This document shows positions 1-12,741 of a stretch of DNA of 64,000 nucleotides, one piece after another. Source of the DNA: Dillenia suffruticosa (taxonomy: Eukaryota; Streptophyta; Magnoliopsida; Dilleniales; Dilleniaceae); the NCBI GenBank assembly GCA_033439265.1, contig JAVTVX010000035.1:21044001-21108000 (forward strand), in the 5' to 3' direction. Made by a program: the position numbers and the translations under genes. Every line of letters starts with the position of its first letter. Position 1 is the stretch's first letter. The notes under the pieces are model-generated. The model worked only from the letters and a program-made list of their open reading frames with translations. It was not told the DNA's origin and searched no databases.

Positions 1-99
1 CAATAATCGATTAAAATTCATACATTTATATTTTAAAAATGAAATATATAAATACTAATAATTAAAATAAGAATAAATTAGTTATTTTTTAAAACTATT

Positions 100-440
100 A
101 AAATCAAATATTTATAAATATGAAATTATTTTTATATAACATAAAAAAATAAAAAATTTCATAAAAAGCCTAAATCTATAAAAGATGAGGACAACTATGG
201 TAAATAAATTCGGTATAAATATATTTCAAAATTTGTATCATTTAAATGAGAATATAAATAGAATAAAAAAATTATGATTCAAAAGTTGTCGTATAAAAAG
301 AGAGAGAGAGAGAAAAGCTCTTTTCAAAAGTTTTTTCTTTAAAATTATTTTTTTTATTTTTTTTATAAAATATTATTTTTAAAGAGAAAAAATTTTATTT
401 AACAGGATTTTTTATGAAGAAGAGAAATTGAAAAAAAAAA
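100..440. mobile_element. Possible degraded MITE, third copy of the family at 26.3 and 47.6 kb
   Basis: This is an AT-rich stretch with no coding potential. It shares a short core with the two better MITE copies: a 'gagaatataaata'-like block near 250, followed by T-rich inverted segments and 'aacaggattttttt' near 401. That last block resembles the inner terminus of the 26.3 kb copy. I cannot place its ends or a target duplication, so the assignment rests on core similarity only. Confidence 0.3.
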
Positions 441-814
441 ATGCCGAATGGGCATTGAATTTAAAATCATTTAATATCCAACTTAAAATTTTTATCATCT
501 CAATTAGTTTCCGTTTGAAATAGGAAAATAACTTTAGTTGATATAAATTGCAGCAGTCATAACTCTTTTCTTCATGCAAATAGTGAGAAAATGATATTAC
601 CTTTTTTTTTAATAGAAAGAGAGCCCAAATTTATCTTATTTGAGAATGCATATTAACCCGGAAACCTAAAGAAAAGGTAGAGGGCTTTCATTCCGATCCA
701 AAGGGTTTTTTTTTTTTTTTTTTTTCTGTGTTTTGGGGAGGGGGAGGGGGTTGTCCACCCAAATGTCCCTGATTAAACTATACATATTGAATGGATATGA
801 TCCATCAAGATTCT

Positions 815-1000
815 CTTTTTTTTTTTTGATTTTTTTTATCATTGATCGGTATTTAAGTTTTACCCGATCAATTCGGTTTGAACAATGTACGACTTATTAA
901 AGAATTGATTCTCTCAAATTTCATTTCTCAATTCTTATATTTTGAACTCAAAATTTATGATTAACGAAATATAACATCCTATTATTATATACATGATAAT
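815..1000 (-). mobile_element. SINE-like retroposon copy (family A), minus orientation
   Basis: Read on the minus strand, this ends in the family tail: an 'ATTGATCGGGTAAAACTTAAATACCGATC'-type block followed by a poly(A) run, seen on the plus strand as the T-run near 815-835. The body contains the usual 'gagaattgattct...ttaataag' segment. The 5' limit is uncertain. Assigned by hand alignment to the copies at 12.6, 58.8 and 61.8 kb. Confidence 0.5.
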
Positions 1001-1097
1001 TTGGTAAACTATCAAGATTCTTAAATCATAAAACTTAGTACCTCGTGGGATACAAAGACCGAAAAGTGCAATCTGACTACGTTAACAACCGATAAAT

Positions 1098-1276
1098 GTT
1101 GGTATAGATGACAAGGGTGGATTTTGTTGTTCTTTAACTATATGGGAGTTCGACTTTTCATGAGAATTGAGAGATATTTATTGGGAGACCTCCACAGTAT
1201 GTGAGTCTACAATGATCGATTTATATTAGTCAGAATAAAATATCGAATACCGGACAGTTATACAAAAAAGAAAAAA
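1098..1276 (+). mobile_element. SINE-like retroposon copy (family A)
   Basis: A tRNA-like B-box is visible (GAGTTCGACTT, 1146-1156). It is followed by the family body ('gagagatatttattgggagac') and the 3' signature of a 'attagtcagaataaaat' block, 'atcgaataccgg', and an A-rich tail ending near 1276. The B-box plus A-tail layout is that of a tRNA-derived SINE transcribed by RNA polymerase III. The 5' end is estimated from the A-box-like sequence near 1100. Confidence 0.55.
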
Positions 1277-2950
1277 ATTGACTACATTTACAAATGGAAT
1301 CTTCCTTATGGTAAGGTATTTTCCACCGTTATGATCACCATCATATTTTATAGAACAGAACCTTTTCACTCCAATGTGCATGCGAACGTAAAGCGCTGAT
1401 TAGAAACCATTAACAAAAGATAGAATAAAATCAGATTCTGCAAATTTGGTATATATTCTTGGCCATTACTTAGGCACCCACTCGCATCCAATTCATAGAT
1501 AAATGAGTAAAAAATGCACCTCCTGTAGCTTAATTCAAAATTCAGATATCGGTAACTCATGGTTTTGCCTACTGTATTTTTACTTGATGCTCGAAATTTG
1601 AAGGTTATTATACATATCAGATGAAACAGCAATTCTCATGGACATAAAAAGACTCAAAAAAGATGTAATCATAGAAAATCTATGTATTCATGTTTTCCTT
1701 TTTTTTTTTTTAAAAAAAAAAAAGACGCAACCAGCTTCTTGATTCTTCACTGATGTCCATGGCCTGATGGATATCATGTATAAGATATGTGAAGATGAAT
1801 GAATACACAAGGCAAAGCCAGCGACTTTACTATGGTGATTTTCTTAAAGCAATTGTTTTTTTTTTTTTTGGTGCCGGGGGGGGGGGGGGGGGAGGGGAGG
1901 AGAGAGTGTAGGGTAACTTCTAAGGAACCATAATATTATGTGTGTGATTGTATAGGCGGACATTTCGTTCATTATGCTTGTCTATATCGCATTTAAATCC
2001 TGGTGCCATATATTTCTGTCTTTCACCCAAAGTGTGCCCATGGGGAAAAAACGAGGAAAAAAGAAAGAAAATTAATCTCTGGCAAAAATGGTGACCGAGG
2101 TTGAATGGTAGACCATTGAAAGGAGATGGCACTAGGAGAATTTTATTTTACTTCAATTGCATTCAATTTATATCTATTTATTTTATTTAAAATATTTTAT
2201 TAAAATAAAAATTTTGATAAAAATAGTAATTTTTTTTTTCAATAAAAATAACTAAAAAGGGGGAAAAAAAGATAAAAAAACAGAAAAATTTTCAAATAGT
2301 AAGTGTATACCTTAAAACAAGTGAAATGAGGGATAAGTGTTTTAAATTAACGTCGAAGGTTTGTGTGCCAAACTATTTACCCACTTGGGAGCTCTCCTTT
2401 GGGTATCAATTTGAGTTAATTTGATTATGTTTATGTGTATATAAAAGAAATATATATGTTCCCAAAAGGACAGTTTAGTAATACAAATTCCCCTTCCATA
2501 ACTTAGTAATCCCAAATTTAAATTATTATACAAAAAAAAAATATAAAAGAAATATATAGGAATACATTTAGATTAGATTTATTAAACATGGGAGAGGAGT
2601 AAGGACATCTAACTGGAAAATTAATATTTCTTCTTTTCATATAACATTAATCTTTAATTAAGTAAAACAAAAAATGTCTTCCCATCCATACGTTTCAAAT
2701 TTCATTTTCTAATGGATGCAAGACATTATAAATTAAACAAAATCACTATTTATAACAACTCAAAAATTCCCCCCAAAAAAAATAATGACGTGTCTTGATC
2801 AAAATTAAATTCAAATTTTAAAAATAAAAAAATAAAAAAATCAGCTTCTAATTTAGGTTTCATTGTTAATCAAATCGGATTGATCAGATTTTCAAATATT
2901 GATATTCAAGAAAAAAGAATAAAAGAAAACGTCGAATAGGGCCGAAATAA
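1277..2950. other. AT-rich intergenic region, no gene recognised
   Basis: I see no open frame with protein-family character on either strand. The region holds homopolymer runs (T then G at about 1856-1894; A near 1709), short AT palindromes, and sequence that merges into the eS30 promoter after about 2930. Confidence 0.6.
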
Positions 2951-2954
2951 GGTC

Positions 2955-3060
2955 GGCCCAAATGACAACAGTCCACAATCCTAATAAATATCCACCATGG
3001 GCCCGATGAGCCCAAACCTCTGTCTCTCAACATAAATACCATCCAAAACCCTAACCCTAG
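2955..3060 (+). promoter_or_regulatory. Ribosomal-protein promoter: three site II elements, TATA-like box, telo-box
   Basis: The sequence shows GGCCCA (2955-2960), TGGGCC (2998-3003) and AGCCCA (3009-3014), which are site II (TGGGCY) elements on one or other strand. These are followed by a weak TATA-like 'cataaata' (3030-3037) and the telo-box AAAACCCTAACCCTAG (3045-3060). Site II plus telo-box is the known signature of plant ribosomal-protein and other growth-linked promoters, bound by TCP and Myb-type telo-box factors. It lies about 85 bp upstream of the eS30 start codon, which supports the gene call and strand. Confidence 0.85.
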
Positions 3061-3145
3061 AAAGTCCCGAGTCACTATCCCCAGAGAGAGCGAGAAGGGG
3101 GAGAGAGAGAACAGTCACAGTCGGCTAACTCGTTGGAAATCCACC

Positions 3146-3542
<397 letters not shown>

Positions 3543-3599
3543 GCTGTGAAGAAATGAAGAAAGATTTTAAGAGTTTTGTAGGTGAAGAGAGTTATTTTG

Positions 3600-4845
3600 G
3601 GTTCTTCTTCAGTGGGGTTTTTTATTGTTAAATTTTTAATACTATTTTTTTATCAATGAATGACTCCAGTGTTGCAACACTTTAACGTTTGCTTAGTTAG
3701 TACCATGATTGGTTTTTGCTTGAGACTTCTGATGATTTTTATGTTAATCTCTTAACTGGTACAACATCTTTACGCTTGAAGTTTTTCATTATTAGGTTTG
3801 ATGGGCTTTGTGTTTGATATTTCCCAGTGTGATTGAAATTGTTTATTTTCAAATTGTGTTTAAGGATCTTAGTTATGTAAATGTTGAATTACGGGGCTAA
3901 TTCCTTTTTTTGGTGCACTCTATATTGGAGGATCATACATGGTTTTAAGATCTTGAGCTTTGAACATCTAAGGTAGATTATTCATAAGCTTGTGCTTGTT
4001 TAATTTTGAAGCTTACTTTAAAGATTGCTAATTTGGAATGATTATTTGGGTCTTTGTTGGATCCCTTTTTCGGTTAATCAGAAATTGGTGTCACTGTTTG
4101 TGAGGGTCATTGGTATCAATGGATGGTATAGTTTATCATTCATTTAATTTATCCCTTATACTTGAATTGGCATTATAAACCCTGCCACTTGTTTTGATCA
4201 TACTTTGTTGTTAACTGCAATAGTCTTTTGTGCTTTTAGCAAGTGCAACTATGTTCTTGTTTGTCGTGATGGAGACTTGATTGTGTTTTGGTTATGCTTC
4301 TCTGTATAACCAAGAGATTTTAGAAGTGAAATGTAAGCTAGGGACTAAGGCTTGAGCGAGCAAGGTTTTGGGGAAATTGCAATGCATGGCCCGAGTGGTA
4401 ATTGTGAAAAATGAAGATTTTGTTGTGGCAGAGTAGTTGGTTGCCTCTTTATTGTTATTATTTTAGTTCTAAAGCTTGCTGTTAGCTTCGGTGGTGAACT
4501 GATATATTTCTTGTTGTGTTTGATGGCAACCATCACATGAGAAACGCTCATAATATTGCTGGAGAGTTAATGATCTTTATATATATATATATATATATAA
4601 TTGAGCCATGCAAGTGTAAGGCTGTGATTCTCAAGCGGTCACAAGATTGCCTTTGGTGTTATGGATATCTTTGTCATCTAATTCGTGAGATCTTGTACGA
4701 TGCAGGTTTTTTTTTTTTTAATTGTATTTTTCATACTTAATCTGGTTCTCTTTTCCTTCACCCAACTTGAGTAGTAGTTCCTTTGGTTTTTGGCAACATC
4801 GATTTTGGAGTAAGAGTTGTTTGCCTATGTTGATGATGGTGAAGA
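3600..4845. other. 3' flank of RPS30 and intergenic DNA, no gene recognised
   Basis: Unique-looking, T-rich sequence with an (AT)n run at about 4577-4599. The open frames here are short and lack protein-family features. The first part is the 3' UTR of RPS30. Confidence 0.55.
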
Positions 4846-4849
4846 AAAG

Positions 4850-5062
4850 TAGGATTGGCTCAACTGTATGTGGGGTTGAATTCCTTTAAGCATGATCGAG
4901 ATTCAAATCTCGCTGGGAGTATCGGGCCCTCATGTGTATGGAGCGTTTCCCGTTGGGAGACTCATCTTCCGAAAGGAGTCACTGTAGCGGTCGGTTCGGA
5001 TTAGTCGGGGTGAAACTCCGGATATCGGGTGGTGTCTAAGATATGGTACCAAAAAAAAAAAA
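4850..5062 (+). mobile_element. SINE-like retroposon copy (family A), relatively GC-rich copy
   Basis: A B-box-like AGATTCAAATCTC (4899-4911) is followed by 'gttgggagactcatcttcc', 'agtcactgtagcggtcgg' and the family 3' signature 'ggattagtcggggtgaaac'. Then come 'tccggatatcgg' and a 12-base A-tail ending at 5062. This is one of the best-preserved copies, so it is useful for deriving the consensus. The 5' end is approximate. Confidence 0.65.
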
Positions 5063-5249
5063 TGATGGTGAAGAAAAAGTGTTTGCCCGTCCCTCGACTG
5101 GGTTACTATAGCCAAAGAGGCCATCTCAACGTCCACCACTTTGAACCCCAGTCTCTGTCAATTACAACCCAGCCCAATATTATACGCCAACTCAAACCCA
5201 AAATAAAGGCCATAGAATTCTGCAAGGGTGACTGCGAAAGACATCGAAT

Positions 5250-5960
5250 TGGCCGGAAACTCTTTAATCCGTCTTCTCATACAATCTCATGGGGTACCTC
5301 AGCAGCTGCTGCTTCCTTGGAAATCTGGGACGCCCATACACATTGAGCTTAACAAAGCTATCTTTGAGGGGAGACCATCTAATTTCGATTGTTTCCTTCA
5401 GTTGGTGGCTCGTATGATCCTTTGTTAGGTTCTTGTATTCCATCCGGTCACTCAGATAGGTGCAACACTCTGGCCGGATCAAACTAATTATTAAAAACCT
5501 TCTCATTCTTCATCTTCCAAATGTTCCAACACGTGTATGCAAACAGATTCGGCCATATCCTGTCCTTAGCCTTGGAACCCGCCATATTTGAATTGTCTTA
5601 TAGTCGAGCCCTCTCCTCTTGCATTGAACAAGGCGAGTCCTTGCAATCTCTAAGACGGTGAGTACCAGTTTCTGCAGCTAATTCACATCTCTCATAATTG
5701 TCTTCAAAAGCCGGATTCCTCATTAAGCATGAAACCCTGGAGAGCTAACTTTCGCATGAACACATTCACTATTGGAGACACCTCGAGTTAAGAGATATGT
5801 TAAAAAATGTGGGTCCTATGCGATGTGGAGGTAGGGTCATAATGCATCTGATTAACGGACTCGACAGTGAACTCTCTGGAGCTGCCGTGCCTCCAATACA
5901 TTTTATCCGCTTTATTTTCACTCTTCCATAACGGGGCAGCCATGATCTTGAGGAATGTTT
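5250..5960 (-). mobile_element. Degraded LINE (non-LTR retrotransposon) 3' end: zf-RVT plus RNase H-like segments
   Basis: On the minus strand, broken frames read as the C-terminus of a plant LINE ORF2. The segments, in order, are: a stretch containing DKMYWRHGSSREFTVES (about 5930-5830), typical of the zf-RVT region; a stretch with AYTCWNIWKMKNEKVFNN (about 5550-5490); and, after an in-frame stop, WSPLKDSFVKLNVYG (about 5385-5340), the entry to the RNase H-like domain. Several frameshifts and stops separate them, so this is a dead fragment. It lies just beyond the 3' end of the ILR1-like gene and in the same orientation. Confidence 0.7.
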
Positions 5961-6360
5961 CCCGCGGAAACATTATGTTAAAACCATATCATTTTTAAAA
6001 ATCTATAGCATTCTCAGCCTATTGATCGCGTCAAAACTTGCTTAAGTTTGGAGCAAGGAGTTGAGACCTATTCTCTCTAATTTTCATGAGCTTAGGAAAT
6101 GGTAAAATATGAGAGAGAGAGAGAGAGCTTATTTCGAAGAAAGAAAAGAACCCATCAAGTTAAAGGGTTCCCAAGAGTCATCCAAAGCTCCCTCAATGCG
6201 TGATATGCTGCAGCGCTAAACCAAGCCATTCATTTGCTTCAAATCACATACCAACAATTGGTAGGTTGGAAACCCAAATCATATCTATACCAATTCAAAA
6301 TTTGGTCGGTGTTTAATAGATCGCAAGTCTGAATCAGATCGGAAAACCTAAAAGGAAGCT

Positions 6361-9300
6361 TTACAATTCATCGTGTCGACTTACATCAGGCAATTTTGAT
6401 TCACCTTGACGTTTGAGTACAGGCAATTTCGATTCACCTTGACATTTGAGTAGATAGCTTGTGGCCAACGATGCATGAAGGGCTACGCCATATGGAAAAG
6501 CATCTTCGTTGACCGTGTAGTTAGAGGAGTGTGATTCTGCAAGCTTTTCCTTCATGACATCTTGCATTCCAAGATAATAGAAAAATGCAGGCATTGCTTC
6601 CGCATAAAATGCGAAGTCCTCTGCCCCCATAAGTGGGGTCATGTCCTTGATGTTCTCAACATCCACCATGTCCCCTGCAACCTCCCAGAAGTGCTCATAC
6701 AAATCTTTGTTGTTCACCGTCACCGGATAAAAGGGCTTATCGTCCACATGGAAGTTGATGGTTGCATTGCATCTGTGCACACCAGCTTGTCTAGTGATAA
6801 CCTGAATTTTCAAAATATTGGCACCAAAAATTTTGTACGTATCAAGATCAGGAAGTTCAGTATGTGTCCGATGGACAGTAGAATGTTGCTACCAATTGAT
6901 CAAACATTGGCTTTTTCTAACATAGTAAGTTATATCCAATTTTAAGGTCAGCTTACTTGAAAAGCTCCCTACTGCATAAGGTATTTGGATCACGAAAGAT
7001 GGGGGAAATTAACAAAATACACAGCTCATAAAAGCCATACCTCTGTGATTCGTTGTTCAAGTTGTAGAAAGCTTTCTTTTGAAAATGCCCTGAAAGTGCC
7101 GCCGATGGTAACTGAATCTGGAATAACATTAAATGATGCCCCTCCTTTGAACTTTGCTACTGTGACAACCTGCAAATATATGTTTAGAGTAAAAAAGGTA
7201 GAAACAAACAATGAAACAAATTGTGGGGTTTACATACTTGTGGATGTGTGTGTGCGCGTGCAGTGACAGAACCTGTGAATCTAGGGGATCAGCTTCACGT
7301 GAAACTAGATGTTGCAGGCTAACAATGGTATTAGATGCTGCGACAATCGGGTCTATTGAGTGCTGGGGAATTGCTGCGTGACCCCCTTTTCCACTTATTA
7401 CAGCTTCAAAGAAACCACTCGCAGCCAGAAGAGGCCCAGGCCTTGAGGCAACAGTCCCAATATGTTTATCAGTACTGACATGCAGACCAAAGATGGCCTC
7501 AACCTTATCTAGTGCTCCGGTTTCTAACATTTTCTTTGCTCCTCCATATCCTTCCTCAGCTGGTTGGAAAACAATGACCACTGTTCCCTATTTGAACACC
7601 ATCAAAAAGGAAGACTTCACATCAATACTGTCCTGTAGATAGACATCAAGTTGCAAAAGATACAACTGGAAGTTGTATTGGTCATTTAGCACAAGTCTTA
7701 TTTGAACATAAGAGAACAGTTAAAGTGATCGTGAAGAATGCATAGTCGATGCCCAAAATCTTGTTTTATGAAATAATTTAAACATGGCATTAAATATGTA
7801 AAATGAAGCAAAGGGATGGCAAGAATTTCGCAGGATTGCTCGGATACCTTTATTAAAGGTTAACAAAGAGCAAGGAGTGGCACCAAGCAACTGTAAAAGT
7901 TATATTCATCCTCAAAACCATGGTGCAAGCAACAGCAAAAAACATTGATCAATATGCAGTGTTGTGATCTTGTAAAACAAGTAGCTCCAAGCAGAAAATA
8001 AGTCCATCATGGACCATTACACTGAGTCAAACTACCAGATCAGTAATTTTACAAAAATAATAGGAGTACTGTAAACAAAACGTTTTCTGTAATCACATAT
8101 ATTTTGTTCTTTATATCATAGCAAAGTAGTCTCTGCAAGTGATATTTGTTCATAGGCATAATATAGAACAGCTGAGGTACCGCTTGAATTATTGTCAATT
8201 CTACTAAAATAGCATGCTGTTTGCGAAGGAACTCATGAACCAGATTAAAAAATGCAGCCAAACAGTTGCCGGTTATCAAAAGAAAGTCTCAGGTTAACGA
8301 CAACTTAAGGTAAAAATTCAGAGAAATCAAACCTTTAAATCATTGCGATGCACTTGAAGTATCTTGGCAGCGCCAAGAAGCATTGCTACATGTGCATCAT
8401 GTCCACAAGCGTGCATCTTTCCCGGAATTTTACTCTTGTGCTCCCACTCCACACTTTCCTGTAGCATCCCAAAAGGAGAGGAAATATAAATAAAGCCCCC
8501 AAGCATCTTTTTTTTTTGGTCCATTGATACACTTTTACCTTAACTTTATAAATTAAAGCATCAATCAAAATTTATAGAATATCAACTAAAAAGACAAAAC
8601 TTTAGATCATAGATTGACATCAACACAAGAAAAAAGTCCTTTTTTCCCCGGTTTTACTTCCATCCTTAACAAGATAAGAACACACGAACAATGGTTATTG
8701 TCAAATTCTTGAAGAAAATAACTAATTATTACCTCAAATATCCAAATACAAATGAAATCCTATAATAGACTAACTCTAGATTCAGAAACATCATAGCCAG
8801 ATCAACATCAACAGAACCAAAACAAAGGGAAACCCGATTTCCTTCGATCCTGCTTTGGGACACGAGCTATATATAAGTGAATTCGGTACAAAACAAAACC
8901 CCCTACCCAGAAAGCATAAAACCATTCATTAAATCCAAAATGGACGAATAAAGTTTCAAAGAGGAACCTGAAGAGGATGAGCAAAAACATGAAACCATTG
9001 ATTAAATACAAAATGAACAGTTGAAGTTTCTAAGATGAACCTGAATAGGAAGAGCATCCATGTCAGCTCTTAAGGCAACAAAGGGTGCTTCACCAGACCC
9101 AATAAAACCAACAACACCAGTAACCCCAATCGGGTACTTATATTCTATACCCATCTTATCAAGTTCACTCCTTATAAGCTCACTAGTCGCAAATTCCTCA
9201 AAAGCCAGTTCTGGGTTTTCATGAATTTTTCTCCTAATGCTTACCACATACTCTACAATTTCAGATTTCTTTGCATAATCAAGGAAGTATTTTGAGGTCA

Positions 9301-9391
9301 ACAAAGGATTAGAGGAAATGGGTGCAGGAGAAAACAAGGACAGAAACAAAATTAGGGAGAGAATTTTTGAAGGAAAAAGACCCAAACCCAT
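6361..9391 (-). CDS. IAA-amino acid hydrolase, ILR1-like (M20 peptidase), ER-retained
   Basis: Metallo-amidohydrolase expected to release free auxin (IAA) or a related hormone from amino-acid conjugates in the ER lumen. It has five exons on the minus strand (9041-9391, 8333-8458, 7273-7587, 7041-7169, 6361-6801), all GT-AG and phase 0, giving 453 residues, normal for ILR1/ILL/IAR3. The chosen start (9391) gives a hydrophobic signal peptide ([19 protein letters not shown]). Family motifs are [10 protein letters not shown] (108-117), HACGHDAH (133-140; Cys135 and His137 are metal ligands), QPAEEG (167-172), [19 protein letters not shown], the late GAEDFAFY, and HSSNY preceding VNEDAFPYG. The last four residues are HDEL, an ER-retrieval signal, as in several family members. 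Just before it is an 11-residue tandem duplication ([20 protein letters not shown]). An upstream in-frame ATG at 9478 would add a Pro/Lys-rich leader and hide the signal peptide, so I rejected it. Substrate preference (IAA, JA or other) cannot be told from sequence. Confidence 0.95.
6387..6452. repeat. 33-bp in-frame tandem duplication in last exon of the ILR1-like gene
   Basis: Copies 6387-6419 and 6420-6452 match at 31 of 33 positions. The repeat is a multiple of three and keeps frame, so the protein carries an 11-residue unit ([11 protein letters not shown]) twice, directly upstream of DVSRHDEL. Confidence 0.9.
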
Positions 9392-9394
9392 GAT

Positions 9395-9760
9395 TTCGCT
9401 TCTAAGAGAGGTTTTTTTTTTTTTTTGGGGGGGGGGGGGGAGTGGGAGTGGGGTTTGGAGTTCTGAGGTTTGGCCCACGTTCGAGTGGGAGAAATTTAAA
9501 GGAACTTAAAATGCACAATCCTTTTGAGGGTGTTAAATGGGAAGAACGTAAGCGCGAGGCCAATATCGGAAAAAAGAAGTTTTTGGGGGAATCGTCAATG
9601 GCATCACATCAAAGGATGTTTCTTTTGGCGACTTTACCTGCAACCTCTTGACATCACAATGCACTAAATATAAGAATTTATGTAAACAAGCGACAATAAC
9701 AATGGCAGTAGTTGACGACCTATCGTACAATATGAAGTCAATGCGCCTAAAATTGGCCAT
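9395..9760. other. 5' flank of the ILR1-like gene with a T-run/G-run junction
   Basis: On the plus strand, 'ggtttttt...' runs into at least 12 consecutive G (about 9412-9441). This lies within about 50 bp of the start codon, so it would be poly(C)-poly(A) in the 5' UTR of the minus-strand transcript. No other promoter element stands out. Confidence 0.5.
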
Positions 9761-11964
9761 GGTATTGGATCACAGTCTCATTTAAACAATTGAAATTAGA
9801 TTTAATGAAAATTAAATAAATTTTTGTTAAAAAAATTTATTAGTACAATAGTAATCTTAATTTATAATAAATTAATTTTCATTTAAAATTTATATTTAAC
9901 TTAAATGTTTTAATTTAATTAAAATTTAATTAAAATTTATGAATAAATAAATATAAAATAAAGATACATTAAAATAAATTCAACTCAACAGGCCCCTAGG
10001 ATCGTAAACCATAGATTCAGAATACATATATTAACAGTAATTTTAAAACATCTGGGGTTTATTAATTAATTAATTAATTAATTACATTTTAGATTAAATA
10101 GTTTGATGTCACAACAATAGATGGTATGTATGTGGTGTAGGGTGAGTGGTCTCTTCTGACATAAATATTTTTTGAGGCAAATTTTATTATTTCTTCTCTT
10201 AATTAGTGGTGAATATTCAAATCAAAACTATAGTTTGGCAGCTAAGTTGCATGTAGCATTAAATAAGACATGCCGTAAATGAAAGTTCTTTGTGGTTTTG
10301 GAAGGGTAGGCCACAATTTGGTTTCGGGCGATGCCATATGTGTTAGGTATTATAGTATAGATTTACAAATCGGACAGTTGATTTTGTAAATAAAGGTACT
10401 ATATCTGTGTTGAGTTTAAAAATTAATAATAAAAAAGATTAAATCAAGAAAATTCTCTCTCTAAATTTTGATTTAATCAAAATATAACTCAAAATATCGA
10501 TCGATTATAAAAATATATATATATATATATATATAGTTTAGATTTCATTGAGATCAAACTTTGAATCATGATGTATTTTTCAACAATCCTATGAAATAAA
10601 TAGAGACTCATTTTCATTTGTAGTTTAAATGATGGTACACTGAATAATTAAGTGGTCAGGTGAGAAGATTAAAGACAAGTGACTTTCATTCCATGGTGAT
10701 GCTGTGATCTTAAAGACTAAGGCAAAAAGAGAGTGCCTTTGATGCTGACAAGCTCAAAGTTTTAACCTTACACGTCGAGACAAACACGGAAAGAATACGT
10801 ACCAAGGGACAAGTCAGTAATACAAATCTCGTCTCCTATCTCAGATTTAAATTCTTATACAATAAAATAATAATACAAAAAAACATTACAGCCCCAGAAA
10901 AAGAGTGATGAGGATAATCTATCTTTCTTAAATATAATTATAAGTATTTTCTTATATTATAAAATATTAGATATAAATCATAATAATTATTAATTTTAGA
11001 ATGAAAATGTTATTATAATTTTACCAGAATATTAAGAAGTCGTATTTTCTACCACCTAAACATGTTTTTACAAATAATTTTCTTTAATTGCATATCAAAC
11101 TTATAGCCTTTTTATCAAGTTGTTTCCTTCTGTACTTGAGTAGGCGTCTCGTTGGTTACACAAAGAGTAGATGCATGCATTGAAACATGGACCAAAGTGA
11201 CCAAGTTTTCATTGATCTCAAATTGGATTACCAAATACTAAATTTTTATGATTATAACGATAGAATACAGTAATTTTTTAACTATAAATATCAGGTTTGA
11301 ATTATAAAAATAAAAAAATAAGATTTAAAAAAATCAACCATATATATAAATCTCATAATATTTAAGTCAAATTAATTAAATAATAACTAAATATAACAAT
11401 TTTTTTTCTTCCATTTTACTATCTGATTGATAGTCTTAAAGAGACAAAAATTTCCACATTCTAAAAGGATACCCCCAAGTCAGGCCACAAGTCTTAATCA
11501 AGATTAAAGACTTTGCCTCAAGTAGCTTATTTATTTAATGCTAGGCTTGGCTTAGATTAGAAAGTTAAAATCAGATAGAGTTGAGATGCAAAACATTAAT
11601 ATTATAGTCGTAATTTTAGTATTTTTATACATAAAATGTCTATTACTCATATTATTGTATTTTTTATAAAGTTATTTTATATTAGTTAAAATAGTACAAA
11701 TAAAAAAAAAAATAGAGGTAAGTTCGGAATACATTGACAAGCCGAAGGATCTTTCTCCCCCAAGAAAAATAATATCACTCCTATTTGCTTTTGTTGAATT
11801 TGAATATCATTTTTCTTTCCCACTACGAAGCCAATACCTTTTATGAAGGGAGGGGTTAAGGCTTGACCCTCATCGCGACCCTAGCCCAAGAGACGGCAAT
11901 GAATTCAAAAGACAAATCTAAATTTTCAACAACATTATTAATCTATTTGCATTACTTTTATTTC

Positions 11965-12140
11965 ATTTTTGTAAGCAGAATTTTTTTTACTAACAACCAA
12001 TATCTATATTTTATTCTACTATTCTGATTCAAATATTGTGAAATCTATTAAGGAATTAACTCTGTCAAATCTCATTTTTCTATTCTCATAATTTAAATCC
12101 GAAATCTATGATTTAGGGACTACAGAAACTTATCGTTACA
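11965..12140 (-). mobile_element. SINE-like retroposon copy (family A), minus orientation
   Basis: The reverse complement contains 'ttaattccttaatagatttc', 'aatatttgaatcagaatagt' and a 'aatatagatattggttg' tail followed by a short A-run. These are the same ordered blocks as in the plus-strand copies at 12.6 and 61.8 kb. The 5' limit is uncertain. Confidence 0.5.
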
Positions 12141-12574
12141 TCCATAAGAGTTTTATTGCATTACTTTTATACTAAATGGTGTTAAGTGAATATGATAATT
12201 CATATAAATATACGATGACAGGGTATTAATTAAATTATCAGTTATTTTTTAACTAATTCAATTTAATATTTAACTAAAAATTAGTTAAACAGTACTGAGA
12301 TAAACTTTCATATAAAATTTGATAAATTTAGTCTATTTATATAATACACAAAACCTTATATCAAAATTTATAGAAAACAATAAAAAAAATTAGACATGTG
12401 TATTTACATACATATTATATTTTTCTTGTTAAACATAAAGTATGAATCTTTAATACAAATAAAGATTTTAAATTTTTCGGTTAAAATTCATAGAGAACAT
12501 TTGTGAATGACTACAAATATTCATGGTTGCCAAAAAACAAGAAAAGAAATAAAAAATTTTAACAAACTCTTTTG

Positions 12575-12741
12575 GATTGAGTAATCAGACACTCTATTTT
12601 CTTAACCAGAGATTTCAAGTTTGAAATCTGAAAATGACGAAAAAAGATTTGGGAGAGCTAATACTTAAAATGAACTCATGGTATTTGAATCGAATTAATC
12701 GGATAAATTTCGGATATTGATCGTGAAAATAAAAAAAAAAA
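12575..12741 (+). mobile_element. SINE-like retroposon copy (family A)
   Basis: A degenerate B-box near 12611 ('gatttcaagtttgaaatct') is followed by 'tttgggagagctaatact', 'tttgaatcgaattaatcgg' and 'tttcggatattgatcg', then an A-tail to 12741. The block order matches the family. Confidence 0.6.

Noticed and set aside
9002..9478. Upstream start of the ILR1-like protein at 9478
   Set aside because: It would place a Pro/Lys-rich stretch, coded by the poly(C)/poly(A) tract, before the signal peptide.
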